A stretch of 64,000 nucleotides of DNA from Robinsoniella peoriensis (GTDB lineage Bacteria > Bacillota > Clostridia > Lachnospirales > Lachnospiraceae), in contig NZ_JTGN01000004.1 of assembly GCF_000797495.1 (NCBI RefSeq), positions 480,974 to 544,973 on the forward strand, read 5' to 3'. A program made the translations under genes and the position numbers. This document shows positions 8,107 to 17,597 of this stretch, piece by piece. Positions within the stretch are counted from its first letter, which is position 1, and every line of letters begins with the position of its first letter. The notes beneath the pieces are model-generated. The model ran no database searches. It saw nothing but the letters and a program-made list of their open reading frames with translations, and was not told where the DNA came from.

Positions 8107-9890
8107 TTGAACAGACGAAGACGATTAATATAATGAAGATTTTCAGGAGACTGTTCTCTTTTATGAAGCCCTACCGGCGAGGTCTCTATTTTGCTATTGT
8201 GTCTATTATTGTGGCTTCTGTCTTTAACAGCCTCGGACCGTTTATACTGGGAAAGGCGACGGATGCATTAGCGGGAATTGTAGTTAACGGCGTTCCTGTA
8301 TCCACTGGTATCCGGAAATTTATAACAATCTTAATCGTGCTGGGTGTGATTTATTTATTGTATTGCATCTTCAAGTATCTGAGTACTTTTATCATTGTAG
8401 GTGTGTCTGAAAAAACAATATTTGATCTTAGAAATAAAGTGGATGGCAAATTAAAGCAGCTTCCACTTAATTACTTTGATACAAACCCATACGGAGATAT
8501 TTTGAGTCGGGTAACCAATGATATCGATACGGTTTCCACTTCTTTGCAGCAGTCCATTGATCAGATACTGACCTCTATTTCCACTGCTGTTTTTATATTA
8601 ATAATGATGCTGGTGGTCAGCCCTGCTTTGACTCTGATCGGAATAATAACGGTACCGCTGGCACTGATTATTTCCATGAAAATAGCCCACAAATCCCAGT
8701 TTTTGTTCCAGGAACAACAGGGGACAGTGGGAAAATTAAATGGATATGTTGAGGAAATGTATACGGGACATACGGTAATCAGCGCTTATGGAAAAGAACC
8801 GGATATTATCCGTGATTTTGAAGAGACGAATGAGACACTTTACGCAGTTGGATGGAAAGCACAATTTTTATCGAGTCTTTTGCAGCCGATTACCCAGGCA
8901 ATGACGAATCTTGGTTATGTACTGGTTGCGGTGATCAGTGGATTTTTATGCATAAAGGGTGCTTTGACAATTGGCATGATACAATCATTTATTCAATATT
9001 TGCGTCAATTTTCACAGCCGATTACCCAGACAGTTCAGATTACGAATATTTTGCAGTCTACAGCAGCAGCAGCTAACCGCGTATTTGAATTTTTGGACGA
9101 GAAAGAAGAAATACCGGAAGAAACCAATCCAGTTTTTCCGGAAAAAGTTTCTGGAGAAGTTACCTTTAGCCATGTAAGCTTTGGGTATCTTCCGCATAAA
9201 ACGCTGATTAAAGATGTATCGCTGGAAGTGAGACCTGGAAGCAAAGTCGCTATCGTGGGACCTACCGGTGCCGGAAAAACTACGCTGGTAAATTTGCTGC
9301 TCCGTTTTTACGACATCAACAGTGGAAACATTTTAATTGACGGCATTGATATTCAAAAAATGGGACGGGAGTCTCTTCGTAGCATTTTTGGAATGGTTTT
9401 GCAGGACACCTGGCTTTTCCAGGGAACAGTTATGGAAAATATCCGGTATGGAAGGCTGGATGCTGACGATCAGGAAGTTGTGGATGCCGCAAAAGCAGCG
9501 CATGCAGATCATTTTATAAAAGCGCTTCCCGGAGGATTCCAGATGGTTCTGGCTGAAGGCGCTGCAAACCTGGCTCAGGGAGAACGCCAGCTGCTTACCA
9601 TTGCCCGTGCAATTTTGTCTGATTCACCGATTATGATACTGGATGAGGCAACCAGCTCTGTTGACACCAGGACAGAAGTACTGATCCAGAAAGCCATGGC
9701 AAGACTCATGAAGAACAGAACCAGTTTTGTGATTGCCCATCGGCTTTCCACAATCCGAGATGCCGATATGATCTTATATATGCAGGAGGGTGATATTAAA
9801 GAAGTTGGAACTCATGAGGAATTAATCCGTAAAAAAGGATTATATGAAAAATTGTATAATAGCCAGTTTGCACAAAATAATGCAGGTTAA
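8103..9890 (+). CDS. ABC exporter half-transporter B (catalytic subunit)
   Basis: Partner of the preceding half-transporter, 595 residues, with an ABC_membrane domain (about 20-320) and ATPase domain (about 350-585). Walker A is GPTGAGKTT and Walker B ILDEATSSVD keeps the catalytic Glu; the signature motif is degenerate (NLAQGERQ instead of LSGGQ). The combination complements the partner exactly: one good and one degenerate ATP site in the heterodimer, as in LmrD/TM288. The start overlaps the upstream stop by four bases. No dedicated regulator lies directly beside the pair; the nearest is the TetR gene at 4643-5254 on the other strand. Confidence 0.92.
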   Translation: MIEQTKTINIMKIFRRLFSFMKPYRRGLYFAIVSIIVASVFNSLGPFILGKATDALAGIVVNGVPVSTGIRKFITILIVLGVIYLLYCIFKYLSTFIIVGVSEKTIFDLRNKVDGKLKQLPLNYFDTNPYGDILSRVTNDIDTVSTSLQQSIDQILTSISTAVFILIMMLVVSPALTLIGIITVPLALIISMKIAHKSQFLFQEQQGTVGKLNGYVEEMYTGHTVISAYGKEPDIIRDFEETNETLYAVGWKAQFLSSLLQPITQAMTNLGYVLVAVISGFLCIKGALTIGMIQSFIQYLRQFSQPITQTVQITNILQSTAAAANRVFEFLDEKEEIPEETNPVFPEKVSGEVTFSHVSFGYLPHKTLIKDVSLEVRPGSKVAIVGPTGAGKTTLVNLLLRFYDINSGNILIDGIDIQKMGRESLRSIFGMVLQDTWLFQGTVMENIRYGRLDADDQEVVDAAKAAHADHFIKALPGGFQMVLAEGAANLAQGERQLLTIARAILSDSPIMILDEATSSVDTRTEVLIQKAMARLMKNRTSFVIAHRLSTIRDADMILYMQEGDIKEVGTHEELIRKKGLYEKLYNSQFAQNNAG

Positions 9891-9927
9891 GATAGACTAA
9901 TCAGATGTTATATAAATATAAAAGGGG

Positions 9928-10037
9928 CCTGGCAGTTCATAGGATTAAGCGCTAAGGACTACCAGGTTCTTCCCGGTTACTCAGGAGTAGTTCGCCATGA
10001 TATTAAATCATAAGCGAACGAACTCTGGAGGGTAATC
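9928..10037. other. Intergenic stretch rich in hairpins
   Basis: The gap between the exporter operon and the convergent AraC gene holds no open frame. It contains a stem CCTGGCAGT (9928-9936) with ACTACCAGG (9958-9966, one mismatch), and a longer hairpin: GGTTAC (9975-9980) with GTAATC (10032-10037), GTTCGC (9990-9995) with GCGAAC (10014-10019) and ATGAT with ATCAT at the top. No U-tract follows, so it is not a standard terminator. A structured RNA is possible but unproven. Confidence 0.35.
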
Positions 10038-10168
10038 AAAATATAAAACTGATAAAATATGATAGTATGATTAAACTTATCATGTTTACCAAGTGATTTA
10101 CTTTTTCGCTGACCGTTTCTTCATTAAAACCTTAAACAAGTAAATATATACATAAAATCCACATCTGA

Positions 10169-11056
10169 CTAAAGCAAAGTCATCCGGAATTGCTTCGGCG
10201 ATAGATTCTTATATATCTTAAATATTTTAATGAAATAACTGGATGTACTAAATCCAACGGTTACCGCTATTTCTGTGATGCTCAGAGGGGTGGAAATTAA
10301 TAATTTTTCAGCTTCGCTTACACGGATGTAGTTCAGGTATTCATTAAAGCTCATTCCCATAAGCCGATTAAAAGAACGTGAAAAATAACTGGAGCTAAGG
10401 CTGCATAATTCTGCCATTTCAGAAGCCTTTACCGGTTTTTCATAATTGACCGACAGATAATTAAAAGCCGGGTTTAACATTTCGTACAGCTGCCGGTCCG
10501 GTTGTCTGTAATTATCCGGATGTTTTCCCGACCGGTGCCAATAGCGCAGTATCCATAAGAAAATGCTTCCGATATGGTTCTTAATGGCGAGCTCATATCC
10601 GTAGTCTCTTTCATGATTTTCTGTCATAATATTGTGAAATAACGTAGGAAGCATGGTGTCCCGGATCTCCGAATACGGAATTACTTTTTCATGTCTGGCA
10701 TCTTCGGTGATAAATGGTAGGATGTATTCCAGCTCAAAGTGGTTTTGGGACATGCGGTTGTAAATCAAATCCGGCATGAACCGCACAACTATATACTCGC
10801 CTCCATTTTCAGACAGGGAGTCAATCTGATGCACTTCATGAGAGTTAATTAAAACCAGATCGCCCCCGGTAAAGGAGTGATAGGAACCGTTTAGATATAC
10901 TTTAAATGTACCCGAAAGGCCATAAAGCATTTCTATATAATCATGGTAGTGCGCAGGATAGACGATTCCGGCACAATTCCTGGTTTCCAGATGGCACAAA
11001 AACTGGCACGGAACACCGTCTATATATACATTTTCTTCTTTCCAATAATGGATCAT
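10169..11056 (-). CDS. AraC family regulator with cupin sensor
   Basis: Transcription factor of 295 residues. The N-terminal cupin-like AraC_binding domain (about 15-150, with HYHDYIEMLYGLSG and DLVLINSHEVHQI) probably binds a sugar; the C-terminal AraC helix-turn-helix pair spans about 190-290 (LCSLSSSYFSRSFNRLMGMS, FSTSSYFIKIFKIYKNLSP). The ATG at 11056 is chosen because AAGGAAGG stands upstream and the preceding in-frame 32 codons are low-complexity and unlike the family. It is divergent from a GH3 glycosidase 153 bases away, the classic arrangement for a local activator, so glycoside-dependent control of that gene is likely (inference). Confidence 0.9.
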   Translation of the reverse strand: MIHYWKEENVYIDGVPCQFLCHLETRNCAGIVYPAHYHDYIEMLYGLSGTFKVYLNGSYHSFTGGDLVLINSHEVHQIDSLSENGGEYIVVRFMPDLIYNRMSQNHFELEYILPFITEDARHEKVIPYSEIRDTMLPTLFHNIMTENHERDYGYELAIKNHIGSIFLWILRYWHRSGKHPDNYRQPDRQLYEMLNPAFNYLSVNYEKPVKASEMAELCSLSSSYFSRSFNRLMGMSFNEYLNYIRVSEAEKLLISTPLSITEIAVTVGFSTSSYFIKIFKIYKNLSPKQFRMTLL

Positions 11057-11209
11057 ATTTGTTCCTTCCTTTTTTAGATTTATAAAGCATACACAAAGGC
11101 TGTATGACAAAATTTTACTATTTTTGAATGGAATTATTATATCATATAACAAAAAAATGGGATATACTGATTTTACAAAAGATGTAAAAAATATCCCGGA
11201 GGTAAAGAT

Positions 11210-14017
11210 ATGAGTAAGAATACAATAGGAGTTCCGTTGCCGGAGCTGGCCGATTACAGCAGAATTGCAGCCGCAGAAGGAGCAGTGTTATTGAAAAATG
11301 AAAACAACATGCTGCCGGTTTTAGAAGACGAGGTGGTTTCTGTATTCGGAAGATGCCAATTTGATTATTATAGAAGCGGTACCGGATCAGGTGGTGCGGT
11401 GAATGTAGAATATGTATGCAATATTATTGATGGAATCCGCCAGAACAAAAAAATGAAACTCAATGATGAACTAGTAAAGCTGTATGAAGAGTGGATAGCC
11501 AAAAATCCTGCTGACGACGGAGGCGGCGGATGGGCAGCGGAGCCGTGGCATCAAAAAGAAATGCTGATCACGGACGATCTTGCAAAAAATGCCCGGGAAA
11601 AATCTGAAAAGGCGATTTTTATCATAGGCCGTACTGCAGGAGAAGATCAGGATAATGCAGATGCAGAAGGCGGATACCGTCTGACTCAGGAGGAAAAATC
11701 AAACCTTGAAGTTCTGACACGTCACTTTGAACAAGTTGCAGTTTTATTGAATGTTGCAAATATTATAGATATGAGCTGGGCAGAAGATTCTGCTTATCAG
11801 GATCATATCAAGGCGATCCTATACATCTGGCAGGGAGGTATGACCGGCGGTCTTGCCGTTGCAGATGTCTTATCAGCAGAAGTAAATCCCAGTGGAAAAC
11901 TGCCGGATACTATTGCCTACAGGCTGGAAGACTATCCTTCTACCAGTAATTTCGGAAGTAAAGAACAGAATTTTTATCAGGAAGATATCTATGTAGGATA
12001 TCGTTATTTCGAAACCTTTGCCCCGGAAAAAGTGCAGTATCCTTTTGGATTTGGATTATCTTATACAAATTTTGATATAGAAGTGGCAGAAGCAAAGTCC
12101 ACAGGTGATGGTGTTGATGCCAAAATAGATCTTGCAGTCCACGTTAAAAATACAGGTGCCTATGCTGGAAAAGAAGTCATTCAGGTTTACAGCGGAGAAC
12201 CCCAGGGAGTACTGGGAAAACCTGTAAAAGAACTGCGTGCATTTGCCAAGACTGAAAAGTTACAGCCAAATGAAGAAGCAACATTGCTTATTAGTTTTCC
12301 GGTTGCAGCTATGGCTTCCTATGATGACAGCGGCATTACCGGAAATAAATCCTGTTATGTACTGGAAGCAGGTGCTTATGAAATCTTTGTGGGCAACAGT
12401 GTGCGTGACTTAGTGAAAGCAGATGTAGATCAAAAAGGTGCATATATCATCGATTCTCTGACCGTATCTGAGACTCTGGAAGAGGCAATGGCACCTGTAA
12501 GGGCCTTCCAGAGAATAAAACCGGGCAAAACCGATAGCAAAGGAATTTATCAAATTGCACAGGAAGAGACCCCGCTGCAGACAATTTTACTGCAGGACAG
12601 AATTACGGAGCGTTTGCCGGAAACAATGCAGCAGACCGGTGACAAAGGAATTAAGCTCAAGGATGTAGCGGAGGGAAAATCAGATATTGATGCTTTTATT
12701 GCCCAGTTAAACACAGATGAGCTGGCTTGCATTGTGCGCGGTGAAGGGATGAGCAGCCCAAAAGTAACTCCCGGGACGGCAGCAGCTTTTGGCGGTGTAG
12801 GTGATGCATTAGTAGCATATGGAATCCCCATCGCCTGTGCGGCGGATGGTCCTTCCGGAATTCGGATGGAAAGCGGATTAAAAGCTACGCAGATGCCCAT
12901 CGGAACCTTGCTGGCTTCGTCCTGGAATATTCCGATGATGGAAGAACTGTATGAATTAGAAGGAAAAGAATTACGGAATAACGAAATTGATACCTTGCTG
13001 GGGCCGGGCGTGAATATACACAGAAACCCGCTGAACGGACGTAATTTCGAATATTACTCGGAAGATCCTTATCTGACCGGATGTTTTGCCTGCGCGGCAG
13101 TAAAAGGAATACGCAAATCAGGTTGTGTGGGTACAGTGAAGCATTTCGCAGGAAATAATCAGGAAACAGCTCGTTTCCATGCAGACTCTATTATTTCAGA
13201 ACGGGCACTTCGTGAAATTTATTTGAAAGCTTTTGAAATAGCAGTGAAAGAAGGTCAGGCAACATCCATCATGACTTCTTACAATCCGGTAAATGGTCAT
13301 TGGTCAGCTTCTAATTATGACTTAAATACCACTATACTAAGGGGTGAATGGGGATACCATGGAATCGTCATGACCGATTGGTGGGCAATGATGAATGATA
13401 ACGTAAATGGCGGACCTGCAGATAAGAAAAACACTGCATTCATGGTACGGGCACAAAACGATATTTACATGGTTGTCAATAATAATGGTGCAGAAGTAAA
13501 TGCCATGAACGATAATACACTGGAATATCTGGAAAAAGGATGTCTTACGATAGGCGAACTTCAGAGATGTGCAAAAAATATATGCGAGTTCCTGATGCAG
13601 GTTCCTGCCTTTGAAAGAAAACCGGAAGAAGCAGCCAGAATTCAAAAATTTGCGGCAAAAAAATCCGCTGCAGAAGGTATAACAGAAAGCATAACAGCAG
13701 ACCAAACCTGTTATTTACTGTCTGAACTACCGAAGATCACACCGCAATATGGGGAAACCGTATGTCTGAAAGTAGAAAATCCTGGAATATACAGCATTGT
13801 AGGCGAACTTTCTTCACAGGGAACAAATCAGGCACAGGCAACTGTAAATATGATTTTAAATGGGGAAGTCATGACCACGGTCCAACTCAACGGTACCGAC
13901 GGAAATAAAATCACGCAGAAGCTCATCAAGGTTGAACTGGAACCCGGTTATTATGAACTGCGTCTGGATTTGGTAAAGCCGGATATGACAATTGGCTGGA
14001 TTGAATTCAGAGGGTAA
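11210..14017 (+). CDS. GH3 beta-glycosidase with permuted domain order
   Basis: Family 3 glycoside hydrolase of 935 residues, probably a beta-glucosidase or related exo-enzyme. Domain order is unusual: the GH3_C alpha/beta sandwich comes first (about 20-245, AEGAVLLKNENNMLPV onward), then a fibronectin III-like domain (about 285-400, PFGFGLSYTNF, VKNTGAYAGKEVIQVY), then the GH3_N barrel (about 525-800). The barrel has the substrate-binding KHFAGNNQE and nucleophile Asp723 in GIVMTDWW. The C-N order is known from some ruminal and gut Clostridia enzymes (for example Ruminococcus albus). A C-terminal beta-rich extension (about 840-935) resembles a carbohydrate-binding module. No signal peptide. 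GGAGG precedes the ATG; a strong terminator follows. Confidence 0.93.
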   Translation: MSKNTIGVPLPELADYSRIAAAEGAVLLKNENNMLPVLEDEVVSVFGRCQFDYYRSGTGSGGAVNVEYVCNIIDGIRQNKKMKLNDELVKLYEEWIAKNPADDGGGGWAAEPWHQKEMLITDDLAKNAREKSEKAIFIIGRTAGEDQDNADAEGGYRLTQEEKSNLEVLTRHFEQVAVLLNVANIIDMSWAEDSAYQDHIKAILYIWQGGMTGGLAVADVLSAEVNPSGKLPDTIAYRLEDYPSTSNFGSKEQNFYQEDIYVGYRYFETFAPEKVQYPFGFGLSYTNFDIEVAEAKSTGDGVDAKIDLAVHVKNTGAYAGKEVIQVYSGEPQGVLGKPVKELRAFAKTEKLQPNEEATLLISFPVAAMASYDDSGITGNKSCYVLEAGAYEIFVGNSVRDLVKADVDQKGAYIIDSLTVSETLEEAMAPVRAFQRIKPGKTDSKGIYQIAQEETPLQTILLQDRITERLPETMQQTGDKGIKLKDVAEGKSDIDAFIAQLNTDELACIVRGEGMSSPKVTPGTAAAFGGVGDALVAYGIPIACAADGPSGIRMESGLKATQMPIGTLLASSWNIPMMEELYELEGKELRNNEIDTLLGPGVNIHRNPLNGRNFEYYSEDPYLTGCFACAAVKGIRKSGCVGTVKHFAGNNQETARFHADSIISERALREIYLKAFEIAVKEGQATSIMTSYNPVNGHWSASNYDLNTTILRGEWGYHGIVMTDWWAMMNDNVNGGPADKKNTAFMVRAQNDIYMVVNNNGAEVNAMNDNTLEYLEKGCLTIGELQRCAKNICEFLMQVPAFERKPEEAARIQKFAAKKSAAEGITESITADQTCYLLSELPKITPQYGETVCLKVENPGIYSIVGELSSQGTNQAQATVNMILNGEVMTTVQLNGTDGNKITQKLIKVELEPGYYELRLDLVKPDMTIGWIEFRG

Positions 14018-14066
14018 AAAACAATAAATATTCATATATAATTTTACAATTATAGTACTTTCAGGG

Positions 14067-14136
14067 AAACTCCTGGGAAATTCATCCGGTATAAGCTTTC
14101 TGCTTAGCCGAATGGATTTGCCTGGAGTTTTTCAAT
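14067..14136 (+). terminator. Strong terminator after the GH3 gene
   Basis: A long hairpin pairs AAACTCC-GG-AAAT (from 14067) with ATTT-CC-GGAGTTT (to 14130); the inner part adds CAT-CGG and TAAGC/GCTTA. It is followed by TTCAATTTTTATTTTTT. It separates the GH3 gene from the downstream lipoprotein gene, which therefore needs its own promoter. Confidence 0.85.
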
Positions 14137-14217
14137 TTTTATTTTTTCTTTTGTCAAATGCCTGTCACATGAATCCTTTATGGTATGTAATGTACAAATT
14201 TAAAGGAGGGTTAATAA

Positions 14218-16593
14218 ATGACAAAAAGAAAGCTTTTGAACCTATGTGTTGGAATTGGGGTCATCATGGGGGTTTTAACCGGATGTGCTTCAAAAATTTC
14301 AACAGATGAAACAAATGATAAAGTTCAGCTTCAAGAAACAAATGATAACGTGCAGTCCAAAAGTACAAAGTTTAATGAGCCAGGGGATGAAAATGTTAAT
14401 ACATTATCGCCAGCCTATGAAGTGAATCCGGAAACTTTTACTTTGGAGGTAAAGAAGGGTAAGGAAACCGTGGTTGTTTCCCAACCCGGTGAACAGCGTC
14501 TGGTAGAAAATTTCACACAGGAAAAAGGTGTGACCAGTTGGTTATATCCCAAGGAGAAAATAGCAGTAACCATAACTCCTGCTGAAGATTATCTGGAGGT
14601 ATCCGTACGTTCAGAAGAAGAAATGGATAATGAATTTAACTGGCCTGTTATTTCCGGAGATATGTATTATCTTCCTTTGGGGGAAGGAAAAAGAGTACCA
14701 AAAGATGATCCCGTCTGGAACAACTATCTGAAAGGAACATCCGTTTCCGTTATGGAGCAGCTTTCTATGCCATTTTGGGCTGCGGCACAGGGAGAAAACG
14801 CCGTAGTTACGGTTTTAGAAAATCCATATCGCAGCGAGCTTATGTTTTCAGAAACCAGCGAGAATATTTTTACCCTAAAACACGAATACCCGGAAATCGA
14901 TCCGGAAAAAGAACAGCGATTCCGGTTTTACTTAACAGAAAATGACCCGGTTGCAGCGGCTAAAATCTATCGCAGTTACGTCATGGAAAAGGGACAGTTT
15001 GTAACTTTAAAAGAAAAGGAAGCACAAAATCAAGATATCCAAAAACTTTATGGTGCACCCCACATTTATCTTTGGGGGGAGTTAATCATTTCCTCGGAAG
15101 ATGTGAATTGGCAGGCATTTCGCGGCTCCATTGACAGCAGTGTGATGGAGTGGTTAAAAACGCGTATTGCACAATTAGAATCGGGTGATGAAGCAATCAA
15201 TGCCCTAGATGAAATAAAGTCTCAGGATTATGTAGGTGAATACCAAAAGGATATTGTCTGCCGGGCTTTGAGTGAAATTTTGAAACAGGATGATTTTTAT
15301 CAGGAGGAAGCTTTAGACATCCAGGATCCATTTATGCAAAGCTGCATTAAGAAAGGATTGGATAACCTTAGTGAATCAGAGCAGCTGCAATTTCATAAAC
15401 ATGCTCTGGCTGCTAATTTACCTGAGGTATTTTTAGAAGTGGATAATTGGATGAATCAGGAAACGGTAAATCTTGTCCGGGAGTTGAAAGAAAACGGGAT
15501 AGACCATGCCTGGATCGGGTTAAACAGCTGGGAACAGGCATATGCCAAGCCGGAGCTGGTAGAAACTGCAGTTTCTAAGGACTATTTAATTGGACCGTAT
15601 GACTCCTACCATTCCATCCACAAACCAGGTGAAGAACAATGGATTACGGCTGCATTCCAGGATACGTCCCTCTATGAAAATGCGGTAATTGAAGATAAGA
15701 ATGGGGAAAAAATCACAGGATTTCAGAATGTAGGACGAAAACTGAATCCGACATTATCCATACCCGCCGTAGAGCAGCGCCTGCAGAGCATCGAAGGGAA
15801 TGGAGTGGGATTTAACTCCTGGTTTATCGATTGTGATGCAACAGGAGAAATATATGATGATTATACACCGGAACATTTGACAACCCAGCAGGAGGATCTG
15901 CAGGCAAGACTGGAACGGATGTCAATGATACGGGACAGCAATAAAGTAATCGGTTCGGAAGGAGGCAGCGATTTTGCCGCTTCTACCATAGCATTTGCCC
16001 ATGGAATAGAACTGCAGAGCTTTTCCTGGATGGATGAGGATATGAAGAACAATAAAGACAGCGAATACTATATAGGCAAATATTATAATCCAAAGGGCGG
16101 GGCCGCAGAACGTTTTACACGGCAAGTTCCTGTGAAAGAGCAATATGCACAGATATTCCTGAATCCCAGGTATGATGTTCCGCTGTATAAACTGGTTTAC
16201 AATGATTCTGTAATTACCACATATCACTGGGACTGGTCAACATTTAAAATTAAAGATAAAGTGGAAGACCGTATGCTTAGAGAAGTTCTCTACAATGTAC
16301 CGCCGCTCTATCATCTGGACAGCACAGAATGGGAAAAATATAAAACAGCAATTACAAGCCATACTGCTGCCTGGTCACAATTTAGTAAAGAAGCCGTACA
16401 GGAAGAAATGACGGATTTTGAATACCTTACTGATGATGGACTGGTGCAGATGACAAATTATGGAGAACAATTAACGGCAGTGGTTAATTTTACAGATGCA
16501 GATTTTCAATATGAAAATCAAAATATACCTGCGCATTCTGTGTTGATGAAGCAGAATGGGAATAGTGTAATCTATACTCCTGAAGCCGGATAA
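14218..16593 (+). CDS. GH101/GH129-like glycosidase lipoprotein
   Basis: Predicted lipoprotein of 791 residues: charged start MTKRK, hydrophobic core and lipobox LTGC with Cys23, so it should sit on the outside of the membrane. After a short acidic linker (ETNDKVQ/ETNDNVQ) comes a beta-sandwich and then a barrel with FIDCDATGEIYDDY (Asp538 or Asp540 probable nucleophile), GSEGGSDFAA and TTYHWDW. I recognise this set from proteins related to families GH101 and GH129, which act on alpha-linked GalNAc of mucin O-glycans. Exact substrate is not certain; it could also be an uncharacterised GH101-like group. GGAGG precedes the ATG, and the gene stands alone between terminators. Together with the fucosidase and GH3 enzyme it suggests host-glycan use. 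Confidence 0.72.
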   Translation: MTKRKLLNLCVGIGVIMGVLTGCASKISTDETNDKVQLQETNDNVQSKSTKFNEPGDENVNTLSPAYEVNPETFTLEVKKGKETVVVSQPGEQRLVENFTQEKGVTSWLYPKEKIAVTITPAEDYLEVSVRSEEEMDNEFNWPVISGDMYYLPLGEGKRVPKDDPVWNNYLKGTSVSVMEQLSMPFWAAAQGENAVVTVLENPYRSELMFSETSENIFTLKHEYPEIDPEKEQRFRFYLTENDPVAAAKIYRSYVMEKGQFVTLKEKEAQNQDIQKLYGAPHIYLWGELIISSEDVNWQAFRGSIDSSVMEWLKTRIAQLESGDEAINALDEIKSQDYVGEYQKDIVCRALSEILKQDDFYQEEALDIQDPFMQSCIKKGLDNLSESEQLQFHKHALAANLPEVFLEVDNWMNQETVNLVRELKENGIDHAWIGLNSWEQAYAKPELVETAVSKDYLIGPYDSYHSIHKPGEEQWITAAFQDTSLYENAVIEDKNGEKITGFQNVGRKLNPTLSIPAVEQRLQSIEGNGVGFNSWFIDCDATGEIYDDYTPEHLTTQQEDLQARLERMSMIRDSNKVIGSEGGSDFAASTIAFAHGIELQSFSWMDEDMKNNKDSEYYIGKYYNPKGGAAERFTRQVPVKEQYAQIFLNPRYDVPLYKLVYNDSVITTYHWDWSTFKIKDKVEDRMLREVLYNVPPLYHLDSTEWEKYKTAITSHTAAWSQFSKEAVQEEMTDFEYLTDDGLVQMTNYGEQLTAVVNFTDADFQYENQNIPAHSVLMKQNGNSVIYTPEAG

Positions 16594-16643
16594 TATTTAT
16601 ATGCGTATTAACTAGAATAGCAATTAATCAAATTCACCATGCA

Positions 16644-16677
16644 AAGACCATGCCATTAACCGGTATGGTCTTCTTTG
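16644..16677 (+). terminator. Terminator after the GH101/129-like gene
   Basis: AAGACCATGCC (16644-16654) pairs with GGTATGGTCTT (16662-16672, one G-U), loop of seven, followed by CTTT. Confidence 0.65.
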
Positions 16678-16816
16678 GGAAACAGCGGCAGTGGATTTTT
16701 GTAGTGGTTTTGAAATCGCAACATGACATACAGTTGTCCTGTTTCCTGTGATATAATAAAGAAAAATTATTTCCGGTGCATGATACCGGTATTCTGTAAA
16801 TGAAAGGATAAAAACA

Positions 16817-17506
16817 ATGGATGAAATAAAAACAATCAAGTGTTACAACGATTTTATAAAATCACTTTTAATAACCGGAATGAGTATGGGTGGAACGAAT
16901 GATGAACAAATCTTTTCCCTGTGCAATTATTTTGGTGAGGAAATTGAGTGGCATACGGAAAAAGCAGATACTGATCCCTGGGAATGGCGTATGAGGGTCT
17001 TAAATGAACGGGATGATATTGCCTATGGAAAGCTGTTTTTTAAAAAGAGTGGATTCATTACAAAAGAATGGTATCCCTATTTTTACGCCGCACGCCGTGA
17101 CAAAACCAGTTTTGAAGAAGCGTATGCCCAGGGAAAGATCAGCCATCCAGCCAAAATAATTTATGAAATATTAAAAGAGCAGAGAAGGATGCCCCTGCAT
17201 CTGCTGAAACAGGCAGGCGGATTCTCGAAAGAAGATAAAGCTGCATTTGAACGTGGTTTAACAGAACTGCAGATGAAAATGTATATTACCATGTGCGGAC
17301 AGAAGAAGAAACTATCGGAAAAAGGAGAGGAGTATGGGTGGTCATCTACTGTATTCTGTCTCGTGGAAGACTTCTTTCCGGATGATATGTTAGAAGAAGC
17401 CGGACATATAAAAGGCGAAGATGCATTACAGCGAATTTCAGACCAGATCATGCGTTATAATCCAAAGGCAGATTCCAAGAGGATAAAAAAATTTGTTTTG
17501 GGATAA
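16817..17506 (+). CDS. AlkZ-related protein (HTH_42-like)
   Basis: Cytoplasmic protein of 229 residues resembling the family named AlkZ-related in Clostridia, distant relatives of the AlkZ/YcaQ DNA glycosylases that unhook crosslinks and excise alkylated bases. Visible conserved blocks are KSGFITKEWYPYFYAARR, GKISHPAKIIYEIL and TELQMKMYITMCGQKKKLSE followed by GEEYGWSSTVFC. The QxQ/QxD catalytic motif of bona fide AlkZ cannot be identified with confidence, so glycosylase activity is not assured. Single gene with AAAGGA before the ATG and a terminator after the stop. Confidence 0.6.
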   Translation: MDEIKTIKCYNDFIKSLLITGMSMGGTNDEQIFSLCNYFGEEIEWHTEKADTDPWEWRMRVLNERDDIAYGKLFFKKSGFITKEWYPYFYAARRDKTSFEEAYAQGKISHPAKIIYEILKEQRRMPLHLLKQAGGFSKEDKAAFERGLTELQMKMYITMCGQKKKLSEKGEEYGWSSTVFCLVEDFFPDDMLEEAGHIKGEDALQRISDQIMRYNPKADSKRIKKFVLG

Positions 17507-17522
17507 TGTTGTGTGTATGTAG

Positions 17523-17563
17523 GGCGTAAGTGAAGGATTGTATTCCTCCATTTACGCCTTTTT
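17523..17563. terminator. Bidirectional terminator between convergent genes
   Basis: GGCGTAAGTGAAGGA pairs with TCCTCCATTTACGCC (loop TTGTAT), followed by TTTTT on the plus strand. It lies between the AlkZ-related gene and the convergent ABC operon. Confidence 0.8.
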
Positions 17564-17597
17564 ATCAGGAACAAAAAATAGAATATATCTGATAATT

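Noticed and set aside
14112..14309. Open frame overlapping the start of the GH101/129-like gene
   Set aside because: It begins inside the terminator of the GH3 gene and overlaps the well-supported lipoprotein in another frame.
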